Assembly: GCF_017939745.1 (NCBI RefSeq)
Contig: NZ_JAGKQQ010000001.1
Span: 1,240,001-1,304,000 of the forward strand
Direction: 5' to 3'
DNA length: 64,000 bases
DNA from: Gemmata palustris
GTDB taxonomy: Bacteria > Planctomycetota > Planctomycetia > Gemmatales > Gemmataceae
The notes beneath the pieces are model-generated. The model searched no databases. It saw only the letters and a program-made list of their open reading frames with translations, and was not told the origin of the DNA. This document shows positions 35,554 through 44,812 of the stretch, one piece after another; the first letter of the stretch is position 1; each line of letters starts with the position of its first letter. A program made the position numbers and the translations under genes.

Positions 35554-36954
35554 TCACTTCACGCTACTGGGTGTGAGTTTCCCCAAGTTGGCGAACAGCC
35601 CGACGAGCGAGGCCATGAGCTTCTTGAAGTCGCCTTCGTGCAGGCTCTCGTTGGGGGCGTGCGCGTTACTCGCCGGGTCTTCGATGCCCATGAGCAGCGC
35701 GGGGGCGCCGCCGAACAGTTCCGAGAGCGGGCCGACGAACCCGATGCTTCCTCCGCCGCCGATCGCGACCGGGTCGCGGTCGAAGCCTGTGCGCATCGCG
35801 GAAAGGGCGGCCTCGAACGCGGGGCCGTTCGGGTCGGTCATCCACCACTTCACCGGCGGGCCGGCCGGAGTTACAGCCACCTCGCAGCCCCACGGCGGGT
35901 TCGCGGTGAGGAACGCCGTGAGCTTCTCCAGGACGTTTTCCGGGGTCTGGTCCGGCACGATTCGGCAACTCACGATCGCCGACGCCTTCGGCAGCACCTG
36001 GTTCGATGCACCCTTGATCGAGCTCGCTTCCTGCGCGATCACCGTGATGGCCGGTCGGCGCCACGTCTGGGCGTAGTCGCTGTACCCTTTCTCCGTCGAT
36101 AATCGTGCGCCGGGAACCATGCCGATCGACTGCCGGACCTTCTCGGCGTCGGCCGGCAGTTTGTTGAACGCGGCGCGCTCCTTATCGGTGAGCGGGCGCA
36201 CCTCGTCGTAATAGCCCGGGATCGGGAGCGGCCCGTTGTCCCAATACAGTCGGCCGAGGATCGCGTTCAGTGCGATGGCCGCATCCGGCAGCGTTCCGCC
36301 GCCCATTCCGCTATGGACCGGGATCTTCGCCGTGGTCACGTCAACCCGCACGGCGACGATCCCACGCAGTGAGTAGGTAATGCTCGGAATCCCGACTTCG
36401 ATGTTCTCCGTGTCGCACACGACGATCACATCGGACTTGAGCCTGTCTCGGTGCGTTTCAAAGAACTTCAGGAGGTTCTTCGAGCCGACCTCTTCTTCGC
36501 CCTCCACGAGCATCTTGATGTTCACGGGGAGCGTGTTGCCGGTCTTTCGGTACGCCGCGATCGCAGCGAGTTGGGCCGAGATCGCGGCTTTATCGTCGGC
36601 GGACCCGCGAGCATAGAGTCGGCCGTCGCGCCGGGTGAGTTTCCACGGGTCGCTGAGCCACTGCTCGACGAAGTTCACCGGCTGAACGTCGTGGTGCGCG
36701 TAGAGGAACACTGTCGGCTTACCGGGGGCCTCGAGCCACTCGCCGTAGGCATACGGCAGCGACTGGCCGACGCGCAGGATGTCGACGTTGTGCAGCCCGG
36801 CCTGCCGCATCTGATCGCAGGTGAGCTTCGCGGTGCGATCGATTTCGGGGTTGTGTTCACCGTCGGTACTGATGCTCTGGATCGCGACCAGTTCGGCCAA
36901 CCCCTGAACGATGTCTTCGTGATTCTTGTTCAGCCAGTCGAGTGCGGCTTGCAT
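35554..36954 (-). CDS. M20-family dipeptidase
   Basis: A 466-residue cytoplasmic metallopeptidase. Dinuclear metal-site residues are present in order: FLYAHHDVQPV, LYARGSADDKAAI, VEGEEEVGS (catalytic Glu and metal Glu), VVCDTE and a C-terminal AHAPNESLHE. A dimerisation or lid insertion sits between about 195 and 320, including KIPVHSGMGGGTLPDA. The family hydrolyses dipeptides or related amide substrates; the exact substrate is unclear. It has no operon partner. Confidence 0.92.
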   Translation of the reverse strand: MQAALDWLNKNHEDIVQGLAELVAIQSISTDGEHNPEIDRTAKLTCDQMRQAGLHNVDILRVGQSLPYAYGEWLEAPGKPTVFLYAHHDVQPVNFVEQWLSDPWKLTRRDGRLYARGSADDKAAISAQLAAIAAYRKTGNTLPVNIKMLVEGEEEVGSKNLLKFFETHRDRLKSDVIVVCDTENIEVGIPSITYSLRGIVAVRVDVTTAKIPVHSGMGGGTLPDAAIALNAILGRLYWDNGPLPIPGYYDEVRPLTDKERAAFNKLPADAEKVRQSIGMVPGARLSTEKGYSDYAQTWRRPAITVIAQEASSIKGASNQVLPKASAIVSCRIVPDQTPENVLEKLTAFLTANPPWGCEVAVTPAGPPVKWWMTDPNGPAFEAALSAMRTGFDRDPVAIGGGGSIGFVGPLSELFGGAPALLMGIEDPASNAHAPNESLHEGDFKKLMASLVGLFANLGKLTPSSVK

Positions 36955-37105
36955 GAGGGTAGCCCCCGTGAATAGGTGCCATCACTCTACCGGTCGGGCG
37001 GGTCAGGGTAAACCCGCGTGGTATGCTATCCGGAACCGTTCCATTTGGTGCGGTCCGCTGATTCCGAGCGCGGGCCGCACGCGGGCACCACCCACGAGGC
37101 TCCTC

Positions 37106-37666
37106 ATGTCCACGTCCCCCTCCGCACTGGCGACCGAACTCGCGTTTCGCGCGAAGTTCCTTCGGATCGCGTGCTTGGCCAACATCGTGCTGTTCGTGCT
37201 GCTGGTCGGCGGCGGAACCGCACTCATCACCACGGTGGCGCGGGCGACTGGGGCCAGCACTGCGGCGGGCGACGAGAAGGACATCCGTGCCGTGCTCGAC
37301 GCACAAGTGATCGCGTGGAACAAGGGCGATCTCGACGGGTTCATGGCCGGGTACTGGAACGACGACCAACTGACGTTCATCTCCGGTGGCGACATCACGA
37401 CCGGGTGGAAGAAGACGAAAGAGCGCTACGAGAAGCGGTATAAGGCCGACGGTAAGGAGATGGGCAAGCTCGTGTTCAGTGATCTGCATGTCGAGACGTT
37501 TAGCCCGAACGCGGCCATGATGCGCGGGAAGTTCGAGTTAACGTTCGAGAAGGAGAAGGACGACGCGAAGAAGACCGCGCGCGGGCGCTTCACACTGATC
37601 CTGCGCAAGACCCCGGACGGCTGGAAGATCGTCCACGATCACACTTCGGCCGAAGAAAAGAAGTGA
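37106..37666 (+). CDS. membrane-anchored SnoaL-like/DUF4440 protein
   Basis: A 186-residue protein with one TM segment at about 25-45 (IACLANIVLFVLLVGGGTAL). A compact SnoaL-like alpha+beta domain follows (about 58-180: KDIRAVLDAQVIAWNKGDLD, FMAGYWNDDQLTFISGGDIT, TLILRKTPDGWKIVHDHTS). The fold is the NTF2-like one often used for small-molecule binding. GAGG lies 8 bases before the ATG. No catalytic role can be assigned. Confidence 0.85.
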   Translation: MSTSPSALATELAFRAKFLRIACLANIVLFVLLVGGGTALITTVARATGASTAAGDEKDIRAVLDAQVIAWNKGDLDGFMAGYWNDDQLTFISGGDITTGWKKTKERYEKRYKADGKEMGKLVFSDLHVETFSPNAAMMRGKFELTFEKEKDDAKKTARGRFTLILRKTPDGWKIVHDHTSAEEKK

Positions 37667-37683
37667 ACGGCGAAGGAATTTAT

Positions 37684-37842
37684 GTTTATAGGAGTTACGC
37701 AGTTGAGGGCATCTCGCGCCCTAAGTTGTTTGATTTCAACCTCTTGCGATGCGGCCGCTTGTGCGAGCTTTCTAAGGCGCAAGCTGTTATCTAGCAATGC
37801 TTTAGGGCATGACATGCCATCAACTGCGTAACTCCTAGTTTA
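37684..37842. mobile_element. 149-bp MITE with 24-bp TIRs and 5-bp target duplication
   Basis: Terminal inverted repeats 37689-37712 and 37814-37837 (TAGGAGTTACGCAGTTGAGG at the outer end) match at 23 of 24 positions. The element (37689-37837) is flanked by direct repeats GTTTA at 37684-37688 and 37838-37842. The interior has no open frame of use. This is the structure of a non-autonomous transposon moved in trans by an IS transposase with matching ends. Confidence 0.88.
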
Positions 37843-37870
37843 TCTGGAGGAAACTCATTGCGAGGCAAAT

Positions 37871-38410
37871 ATGCGTCACTCGAATTGGTGGAACCGCGGA
37901 ACTGCGCTAGGGTTATCGGTTGGGATACTCCTCGGGGGCAGTGGCGCATGGCTTGCGGCTCATGAGCGGCTCCAAGAAATGAAAGCAGAGACACCCGACC
38001 GAAACGCTCAAAGGGAAGGGGCGGGGGCGGCTGTTTTACCTCCGGTTCGAGCGTCGGAAGAACTGGAGTCCGCGAAAAATAAAGCGCAACTCGGCTGTCG
38101 GCTGCTATCACACGCCGTTGATTCTTACGCAGTGAGTTCATCGAACCCGGCTGTCACGGACGACGAAAGAATGCCCGTGAGTGTGGCGGACCTGAACGTC
38201 CCGCCGTTTCGTGAGGCTTCGTTCTTGCCGAACGGCAAGAGTGACACCATTGATCCTTGGGGTAAGACGTATCGGCTCACGTTGGTGCATCAGCCTGACG
38301 GGATCAAATGCGTTCTCGTACAGACGACCGCGCCCGATGGGGTTCAAATCAGCCAATTCGGAATCGGTGCGGAGAAGGCGTTCCCGAAATTTTTAGGTGT
38401 GAGTAAGTAA
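37871..38410 (+). CDS. anchored protein with GspG-like C-terminal motif
   Basis: A 179-residue protein with an N-terminal TM (about 10-30). The C-terminal half contains SDTIDPWGKTYRLTL and DGVQISQFGIGA, the pattern of the C-terminal loop of type II secretion major pseudopilin GspG (DPWG...Y, then DGxxxxSxGxD). The Gly/Phe-Thr-Leu-x-Glu prepilin cleavage site is absent, so it is probably not an assembled pilin. It begins just after the MITE, which must therefore contain or displace its promoter. Confidence 0.65.
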   Translation: MRHSNWWNRGTALGLSVGILLGGSGAWLAAHERLQEMKAETPDRNAQREGAGAAVLPPVRASEELESAKNKAQLGCRLLSHAVDSYAVSSSNPAVTDDERMPVSVADLNVPPFREASFLPNGKSDTIDPWGKTYRLTLVHQPDGIKCVLVQTTAPDGVQISQFGIGAEKAFPKFLGVSK

Positions 38411-38446
38411 ACAGGCATGTAGCAATCACTTCCCCGAGGTTCGGCG

Positions 38447-38929
38447 ATGATCCCGTTGCCCACGATCGATGCGCTGGATTCGATCACGATTCCAATCGCG
38501 TGCCCGGTGTCGTGGGACGCAATGCGAGGTGACAACCGTACCCGGTTCTGCGACAAGTGCAGCCAGAACGTCCACGACGTGAGCGAACTCACGCGCGCCG
38601 AAGCCGTGCAGTTGGTGGCCGGCGGGGACAAACTCCCGTGTCTGCGCATCTACCGGCGCCCCGACGGGCACGTGATGACGTCCGACTGTGCGACGAAACG
38701 CGAGCGCGTCTGGAAGTGGCTCGACCGGCGCTCGGCGCGGGCCGCGGCACTGTTCGCGGTCGTGTTTATGGCGGGGTGTGACCGCGATCGATATTTGGGA
38801 GAAACCGCAGGTGTCCCGTGTCGGTACGAATCGTTGCTAGAGCAAACTGTGGAAGCCGGCGCACAAAGCATTGTTGAGGGTGTCGCGTCCGAAGCCGCGC
38901 GCCGGAACGAAGCCGAGGCGGGGCGGTAG
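38447..38929 (+). CDS. Cys-rich anchored protein, planctomycete-type motif
   Basis: A 160-residue protein. The first 85 residues hold the pattern CPVSWDAMRGDNRTRFC then DKCSQNVHDVSELTRAEA, and later LPCLRIYRRPDGHVMTSDC. A recurring cysteine arrangement of this kind occurs in planctomycete proteins of unknown function and suggests a zinc or metal site with about five Cys. A TM or lipobox-like stretch follows (AAALFAVVFMAGCDRD). I do not know its function. It precedes the permease gene on the same strand. Confidence 0.65.
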   Translation: MIPLPTIDALDSITIPIACPVSWDAMRGDNRTRFCDKCSQNVHDVSELTRAEAVQLVAGGDKLPCLRIYRRPDGHVMTSDCATKRERVWKWLDRRSARAAALFAVVFMAGCDRDRYLGETAGVPCRYESLLEQTVEAGAQSIVEGVASEAARRNEAEAGR

Positions 38930-38953
38930 CTCGGCCTTCCATACAACGTTTGC

Positions 38954-40525
38954 ATGTCAACACCAGCCCCGCCCGCGCCGGAAGAGTCCGACGACGTTCG
39001 CACCCTGCACAAACTCGGGTACGCGCAGGAACTCGCCCGCGTACTCGGCGGGTTCTCGAACTTCGCCATCTCGCTGTCCATCATCTGCATTCTCGCAGGG
39101 GGGATCACCTCCTTTCACGTGGGGTTCTGTTCCGTCGGTGGGGCCTCTATTGGCATCGCGTGGCCGCTAGTCGGGCTGTTCGCGCTGTGCGTGGCCGCAA
39201 CGATGGGGCAGATCGCGTCCGCGTTCCCGACGGCCGGCGGGTTGTACCACTGGGCGGCCACTCTCGGCGGGCGCGGGTGGGGGTGGGCGACCGCGTGGTT
39301 CAACCTCGCGGGGCTGGTTGCGGTGCTGGCAGCGATCAACGTCGGCACGTTCCGGTTCGCGCTGGGTGCGTTCGCCCCGGACGTGAAGCCCACCCCCGCG
39401 ATGCAGTTCGCGGTCGTGGCACTCATCACCGCGTCGCACGCGATCATCAATCACCTGGGTATCCGCGTCACGCGCATCCTCACTGATTTCAGTGGGTACT
39501 GGATTCTGTTTGTTGCAGTCGTGATTACGGTCGCGCTGGGTGTGGCCGCGCCGAGTTACGACTTCGAGCGACTCTGGACGTTCACGAACTACAGCGGCTT
39601 CCCCCACTCACCCGAACCCGGTGTTGAGGGGGCGGAAAGCGTCGATCCGGTGTGGCCGGCGAAGCAATCACTTGTGTGGTTGTTCGCTCTCGGCTTCCTG
39701 CTCCCCGCGTACACCATCACCGGGTTCGATGCGTCCGCACACGTCTCGGAGGAAACGGAGAACGCCGCCCGGAACGTCCCGCGGGGAATCGTCCGGTCCG
39801 TCTGGGTGTCCGCGCTCTTCGGCTGGTTCATGTTGTGTGCGGTGGTGCTGGCGATGCGCGACCCGACTGCGGTAGCGGAGAGGGGAGAGCAGGCGTTCGT
39901 GTTCACGATGGGCGATGTGCTCCCGCGCTGGCTGTGCCTCGTGTTGTGCGGTGGAATCGTGCTCGCGCAATACCTGTGCGGACTCGCCACGGTCACCTCG
40001 ACCTCGCGCATGGCGTTCGCGTTCGCACGCGACGGTGGGCTACCGTTCTCGAAGTGGGTGCGATTCGTGTCGCCGAGGTTCCGCACGCCGCCGGTATCGA
40101 TTTGGCTCGTCGCGACATTGGCGGTGTTGTTCACGCTGTTCGCCGAAGCCTACGCGACCATCGCCGCGTCCGCCGCGGTGCTGCTGTACATCTCGTATGT
40201 GTTGCCGACCGCGATCGGCGTGATCGCTTACGGGCGGTGGTGGACGGCGATGGGGCCGTGGACCCTCGGCCGGTGGTTCCGGCCGCTCGCGGTGATTAGC
40301 GTTCTCGGGTGCGGGCTGTTGCTGGTGATTGGCGTGCAACCGCCGAGCGAGAAGGCCGCGTATGTGGTAGGGGCGATGGTCGCGGTGCTCACGGTGATGT
40401 GGTTCACTGTGGCTCGCTACACGTTCCCGGGTCCTCCGCACGGGATCGAAACGCGGGCACAGGCGGATTCGATTGCCGCGGCCGAAGCCGCGGTCCACGA
40501 GGGCGAAAAAGGAGCCGCGCCGTGA
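38954..40525 (+). CDS. APC-superfamily amino-acid/amine permease
   Basis: A 523-residue protein with about 12 TM segments. The N-terminus (LGYAQELARVLGGFSNFAIS) fits the amine/choline and GABA permease branch. TM6 with LPAYTITGFDASAHVSEETE holds the substrate-binding unwound helix. Its stop overlaps the GTG start of eutC by 4 bases, so the two are translated together. With eutC, ethanolamine is a reasonable substrate, but this is inferred. Confidence 0.88.
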   Translation: MSTPAPPAPEESDDVRTLHKLGYAQELARVLGGFSNFAISLSIICILAGGITSFHVGFCSVGGASIGIAWPLVGLFALCVAATMGQIASAFPTAGGLYHWAATLGGRGWGWATAWFNLAGLVAVLAAINVGTFRFALGAFAPDVKPTPAMQFAVVALITASHAIINHLGIRVTRILTDFSGYWILFVAVVITVALGVAAPSYDFERLWTFTNYSGFPHSPEPGVEGAESVDPVWPAKQSLVWLFALGFLLPAYTITGFDASAHVSEETENAARNVPRGIVRSVWVSALFGWFMLCAVVLAMRDPTAVAERGEQAFVFTMGDVLPRWLCLVLCGGIVLAQYLCGLATVTSTSRMAFAFARDGGLPFSKWVRFVSPRFRTPPVSIWLVATLAVLFTLFAEAYATIAASAAVLLYISYVLPTAIGVIAYGRWWTAMGPWTLGRWFRPLAVISVLGCGLLLVIGVQPPSEKAAYVVGAMVAVLTVMWFTVARYTFPGPPHGIETRAQADSIAAAEAAVHEGEKGAAP

Positions 40526-41310
40526 GTGACAACTCGCCGGCACCGCTCGATCCGGTCGAACTCGCGCTGGCCCAAACACCGGCCCGCGTGCTGGTCGGGC
40601 GCGCGGGGCTCGGCTATCGGACGTCGACGTGGCTCCGGCTCCGCGAAGATCACGCTGCCGCACGCGACGCGGTCCACACTGAAGTGGATCTGGAACGTGA
40701 CTTCGGGGCCGAGCGGGTCGCGCGCTTCGGTCTGTTCGGTGTCGAGTCGCAAGTCGCGTCAAAAGGGGAATACCTGCGAAGGCCCGATTTGGGGCGAAAA
40801 CTCAGTGACACATCCCGCGAACGTGTTCGCGCGGAGTGCTCGTCGGGGTGTGACGTTCAGGTGATAATCGGCGACGGGCTTTCCGCCACCGCGGTCGCGA
40901 CCCAGGCGCCGGAACTGCTCGACCGGTTGCACGCAGCGGCGACGCAACGCGGGTGGTCGTTCGGCAGACCGGTTTTTGTACGCTACTGCCGCGTTGGAGT
41001 AATGAACGACATCGGTGACCTGCTCGCGCCGGCCGTGGTGGTGCTGCTGATCGGCGAGCGACCGGGACTGGCGACGGCCGAGAGCCTGTCCGCGTACATG
41101 GCGTTCCACCCGCGCGGGGGGCACACGGATGCGGATCGCAACCTCATCTCGAACATCCACGCGCGCGGCGTCGGACTGACCGAAGCCGCACAGCGAATCA
41201 TCGCGCTCGCCGATCAGTTCCGGGCGGCCGGGCGCAGCGGCGTCGGAATGACTGAAGTGTTGGGTTCCTGCCTCTCGACACATCCCGCATCAATCTCGGA
41301 ATCAACGTGA
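40522..41310 (+). CDS. eutC: ethanolamine ammonia-lyase small subunit
   Basis: A 262-residue EutC homologue, the light subunit of the adenosylcobalamin-dependent ethanolamine ammonia-lyase (ethanolamine to acetaldehyde and ammonia). Conserved regions: ARVLVGRAGLGYRTSTWLRL, LREDHAAARDAV, VQVIIGDGLSATAV, GRPVFVRYCRVGVMNDIG and VVLLIGERPGLATAESLSAY with PRGGHTDADRNLISNIH. The GTG start overlaps the permease stop with GGAG upstream. The catalytic large subunit eutB is not found in the window, before or after, which is unusual because eutB and eutC are normally adjacent. Confidence 0.92.
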   Translation: MSDNSPAPLDPVELALAQTPARVLVGRAGLGYRTSTWLRLREDHAAARDAVHTEVDLERDFGAERVARFGLFGVESQVASKGEYLRRPDLGRKLSDTSRERVRAECSSGCDVQVIIGDGLSATAVATQAPELLDRLHAAATQRGWSFGRPVFVRYCRVGVMNDIGDLLAPAVVVLLIGERPGLATAESLSAYMAFHPRGGHTDADRNLISNIHARGVGLTEAAQRIIALADQFRAAGRSGVGMTEVLGSCLSTHPASISEST

Positions 41311-41392
41311 GTCGCGTGTGACATTCAGCGCCTGGACGCGCGCAATTGGGTGGGGTACCATCGAATCTGCTTCTCCACTCGGAGGTGTCGCC

Positions 41393-41962
41393 ATGCTCCG
41401 TGCGCTCGCCCCGCTCCTCGCCGTTGCGGTCCTCATTGCTTCTACGCAGGCCGCGCCCGTTCCCAAACACCTCATGCGGAATAACGAGGCGCTGTACTTC
41501 CCGACGACGGTCGGGACGAAGTGGGTCTATGTGCTCAACGGCCAGAACGAGACGACCGATGAGATTACGGCCGTCGAGGATAAGGGCGGCGGGAAGCTCG
41601 TGACGGTCAACGGCAACTCTAACGACCCGACCTGTTGGCAGGTGTCCGGGGCGGGCGTGTTCATCGTGTCGATGGGCAAAGAGGTCTGTAATCCGGCTAT
41701 CCCGATGCTCAGACTCCCACACGAGAAAGGCGCAGCGTGGACCTCCCAGAGCCTGAACGCGGACAAAATTCGGGGGCTGTTCGCGTCCCACGGGCCGGAA
41801 CCGGTCGAGGTCGGGGCGGGTAAGTTTCAGGCCATTCGAGTCGAAGTCGAGTGGGTCCAGAACAACAAAGTGACGTTCTGGTACGCGCCCGAGGTCGGGG
41901 TCGTGAAGGCGGGTGGTGGGTTGATAAAGGAGCTGAAGTCCTTCACGCCGGGCAAGCGCTAA
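41393..41962 (+). CDS. secreted hypothetical protein, 189 aa
   Basis: A small secreted protein with a signal peptide (MLRALAPLLAVAVLIASTQA) and an ideal GGAGGT upstream. The mature beta-rich domain includes YFPTTVGTKWVYVLNGQNET and VEVEWVQNNKVTFWYAPEVG. This pattern is common in planctomycete secreted proteins of unknown role. No catalytic motif is visible. It lies 83 bases after eutC, with its own likely promoter. Confidence 0.75.
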   Translation: MLRALAPLLAVAVLIASTQAAPVPKHLMRNNEALYFPTTVGTKWVYVLNGQNETTDEITAVEDKGGGKLVTVNGNSNDPTCWQVSGAGVFIVSMGKEVCNPAIPMLRLPHEKGAAWTSQSLNADKIRGLFASHGPEPVEVGAGKFQAIRVEVEWVQNNKVTFWYAPEVGVVKAGGGLIKELKSFTPGKR

Positions 41963-42025
41963 GAGCGTCGGCCGGGTACAGCCCGGCCGGTATGTTTTTG
42001 CCCACTCTCGCGGACCCGTCCTGAA

Positions 42026-44812
42026 TCACTTCTTGGATTTCACTTGGGGGAGCGCGCTCAACATCTTCGTGACGTGGCTCGCGATCCCCTGAACCACGAG
42101 CCGATCTTTTAAAAGAGTGATCCTACCGAACTGCCCGAGTATCTGCTTCAAATCAGCAACTAACTTGTCATCAACGTCCCACTCAATCAGAACCTCAACC
42201 CGTACTAACTCGGTTTTTCCGCTAGTTTCCAGTTCGGCACCTGAAACGGCCCGGACAAGTAACGGGTCCACTTTCTCGTCAGCCAAGATGAGGGTGAAAC
42301 TCTTTTCGCTGCGAATGACGAGGAATCCTTTCGGGATCAGTGCTTCGTTGAGAATGTCGGTGATTTCGGCGATCGTGAACCGCTGGTCCACTTTAGGTGG
42401 TGCGAACGTAAACGTTCCCGTGGGCTTGGAACTGACATTGGCTTTCAGTCCCGTTACAGTCGCGTAGGCGTCGAGCACTTCGGCCCAGGGCGCGTTTTTG
42501 AAGTTGAGTGTGAGCGCCTTTACTTCTGGCAGAACCATGTGTGGATCAGTATCGGGCCGGGCGGTTCTGTCGTTGCCGAAGCGCGGATCGAATCCGGGCG
42601 CTGTTGGTCCGCCCGCGGGCTTTCGCGGATCGAATCCGCCCGGAGGGGTGACCGGGTTGGGTTTCGGGTTCGGGGCCGCTTTTTCGATGTCTTCGAGAGT
42701 TTTGACGATCCGCGCGACGTTCCCGGCCGTGTCGCAGACGACGATGCGATTCCCTCGCGCGAACACGATCTCGCCGAACGGTGACAGGAGTTTGCGGAGT
42801 TCGTCTTTGACGTCTGCCGCGTCTAACACGCGGAGCGGAATAGCAACTTGCACCAGTTCCGTGCGACCGTAGCTCCCGAGGTCTTTCAGCTCGATCTGGT
42901 GAATCATTTTGGCGTCGAGTTTCTCGTCCGCGGGGTGAATGAAGAACGTGAGCTTCCCGCGCACCAGGATCATCTTTTGTTGCATCATCCCTTCGTTGAT
43001 GAAATCGGTAATCTCGGTGAGGGAGAACGTGCGGTTCCCCGGGGTGCAGGTGAATTTCCCGGTGGGTTTCACGGTGGTGACGAGCGAGAGACCGGAGAGC
43101 TTGGAGTACGTGTCGAGCACTTCGTCCCAGGGTGCGTCTTTCACGTTGAAGGTGAACGTCTTGGCACTCGGCAGAACCATGTGCGGGTCGACACCCGGCT
43201 TGGTGTGGAACGGGTCGAGTCCTTCCGCCCCGAATTGCGGGTCCGTGCCGGGTGGTGTCGGCTTGGCCTCTTGTTTCACGATCAACTTCTCCATCTCATC
43301 GACGATCCGGGTAGCGGTTTCGATCTCGTCCGGTGGGCCGACGAGGATTAGTTGATTTTGTGCCGGCAATGCCACCACCTGCAAGCGTCGTGGTGCTATG
43401 AGCGTTTGAATGACTGGGGTTACTTCCTCGGCTTTCCGATTCCTCAACCGTAGCACGCGCGTGGTAGACTCGGCAGGTTCGCCGGCGAGCACCTTCGCGA
43501 GCAGTTTCTGAACGGTCTGTGTGTCCTTTTCTGTCGCGTACACGAGCAGCACGTGGTCACCCGGGACCGGGACGATGGTCACACGCGACTTGCCGAACGC
43601 TTCCGCGAGCGTCTTGGCGGTTTCGGCGCAATCCGCCTTTTTGTCGAGGCGGAACACGCTCGGCTTCTTGGTGGCCGGTTCGCCGAGTTTCACGAGCACG
43701 GATTCGATCTGTGATGTTGTCTTGGCGTCGGCGAAGACGAGCAGTGCTTTGTCTTCTGGAAGGGGCGTGATCGTTGTGGTTCTCGCGTCGAATAGTTTCG
43801 TGAGTGTGGCGGCAGCTTCGCCGCTATCGAGCACGCGCAGCGGAACAACGGTGAGCGCCTTCGGCCCGCTGGTTACGGCGGCCGGTTTCTCCGCCTCTTT
43901 AAGCCCGAGTAATTCCAGCGGGGATTTCGGTTCCGGCGCGGGTTGCGCGCTGGCGTTCGTGAAATGAAACAGACCGACGGCGCTCGCGAGCACCAGTCCG
44001 CAGCACACGATTACGGACGCTACGGCCCGGACGTTTTTCAAGAACATGGCTCTCAATACTCCTTCGGTTGTGTCCGCGGCGCGGCGCGAGATCAGGCCGT
44101 TGGCCGTCGCGCGCACGAGATTATCGATTGCGACCGCGCGAACCGTGTTCGTCACTGTTGCGGGGAGCGTTGCGCTCGCGATACGGTCCGTGAGTGCGGC
44201 CAAGAGCACCCCCGCTGCGGGTGTACCCACGCGCGCCGTCAGGCGAGCCGCGAGCAACTCGCGTGCTCGTGCTAGGCGCCCCGCGACCGTTCCCTCGGGG
44301 CACGCGAGCCGGTGCGCGACCTCTTTGCGCGTGTGGCCCTCAAGGTCGCACAGCACGATGAGCGCCCGGTAGCGCTCGGGCAAGCGGCTCAGTTCGTCGT
44401 CGAGGACCGCGAGCAATTCGTTGTGTTCGTCCGGTGACGGGGCGGGCGGTTCGGTGATTTCTGCGAGCGGCCGGACGCGCGCCGCCCGGCGCGCGTTCGA
44501 TTGCCGGAGCTTGCGGGCCGTGTTGTACGCGACGCCGTGCAGCCACTGCGCGAGCGGGCGCTGCGTGTCGATGGTTGTGGCCCGACGCGCGAGGACCAGG
44601 AACGCGGCCTGAAACGCATCGTCCGCGTCGGTCGCGTTGCCGAGCACGCGCCGGCACACGCCCAGCACCATCGGACCGTGTCGGCGCACGACCGCTGCGA
44701 ACGCGCGCTCGTCCCGCAATCGCACGAAGAGGTCGAGCAACTGGCCGTCGGTGCGGTCCCCGCGGGCGGCTTCTTCGGCGATGGTGTCGAGGATCTGAAC
44801 GACGGTGTTCAC
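42026..44812 (-). CDS. ECF sigma factor fused to TM helix and secretin-like domains
   Basis: A 928-residue chimera. Residues 1-195 are an ECF sigma factor (RRHGPMVLGVCRRVLGNATD, ADDAFQAAFLVLARRAT; region 4: LPERYRALIVLCDLEGHTRK, EGTVAGRLARARELL). A TM helix lies at about 260-281. The outside portion contains repeated secretin N-domain-like units (VVPLRVLDSGEAAATLTKLF, TRVLRLRNRKAEEVTPVIQT). It also contains two copies of a block with the pattern FKNAPWAEVLDAYATVTGLK and FNVKDAPWDEVLDTYSKLSG, each ending in an ITDxxNE motif as in GspD-type N0 domains. The start is GTG at 44812. It likely couples an envelope input to transcription in one chain. Confidence 0.86.
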   Translation of the reverse strand: MNTVVQILDTIAEEAARGDRTDGQLLDLFVRLRDERAFAAVVRRHGPMVLGVCRRVLGNATDADDAFQAAFLVLARRATTIDTQRPLAQWLHGVAYNTARKLRQSNARRAARVRPLAEITEPPAPSPDEHNELLAVLDDELSRLPERYRALIVLCDLEGHTRKEVAHRLACPEGTVAGRLARARELLAARLTARVGTPAAGVLLAALTDRIASATLPATVTNTVRAVAIDNLVRATANGLISRRAADTTEGVLRAMFLKNVRAVASVIVCCGLVLASAVGLFHFTNASAQPAPEPKSPLELLGLKEAEKPAAVTSGPKALTVVPLRVLDSGEAAATLTKLFDARTTTITPLPEDKALLVFADAKTTSQIESVLVKLGEPATKKPSVFRLDKKADCAETAKTLAEAFGKSRVTIVPVPGDHVLLVYATEKDTQTVQKLLAKVLAGEPAESTTRVLRLRNRKAEEVTPVIQTLIAPRRLQVVALPAQNQLILVGPPDEIETATRIVDEMEKLIVKQEAKPTPPGTDPQFGAEGLDPFHTKPGVDPHMVLPSAKTFTFNVKDAPWDEVLDTYSKLSGLSLVTTVKPTGKFTCTPGNRTFSLTEITDFINEGMMQQKMILVRGKLTFFIHPADEKLDAKMIHQIELKDLGSYGRTELVQVAIPLRVLDAADVKDELRKLLSPFGEIVFARGNRIVVCDTAGNVARIVKTLEDIEKAAPNPKPNPVTPPGGFDPRKPAGGPTAPGFDPRFGNDRTARPDTDPHMVLPEVKALTLNFKNAPWAEVLDAYATVTGLKANVSSKPTGTFTFAPPKVDQRFTIAEITDILNEALIPKGFLVIRSEKSFTLILADEKVDPLLVRAVSGAELETSGKTELVRVEVLIEWDVDDKLVADLKQILGQFGRITLLKDRLVVQGIASHVTKMLSALPQVKSKK

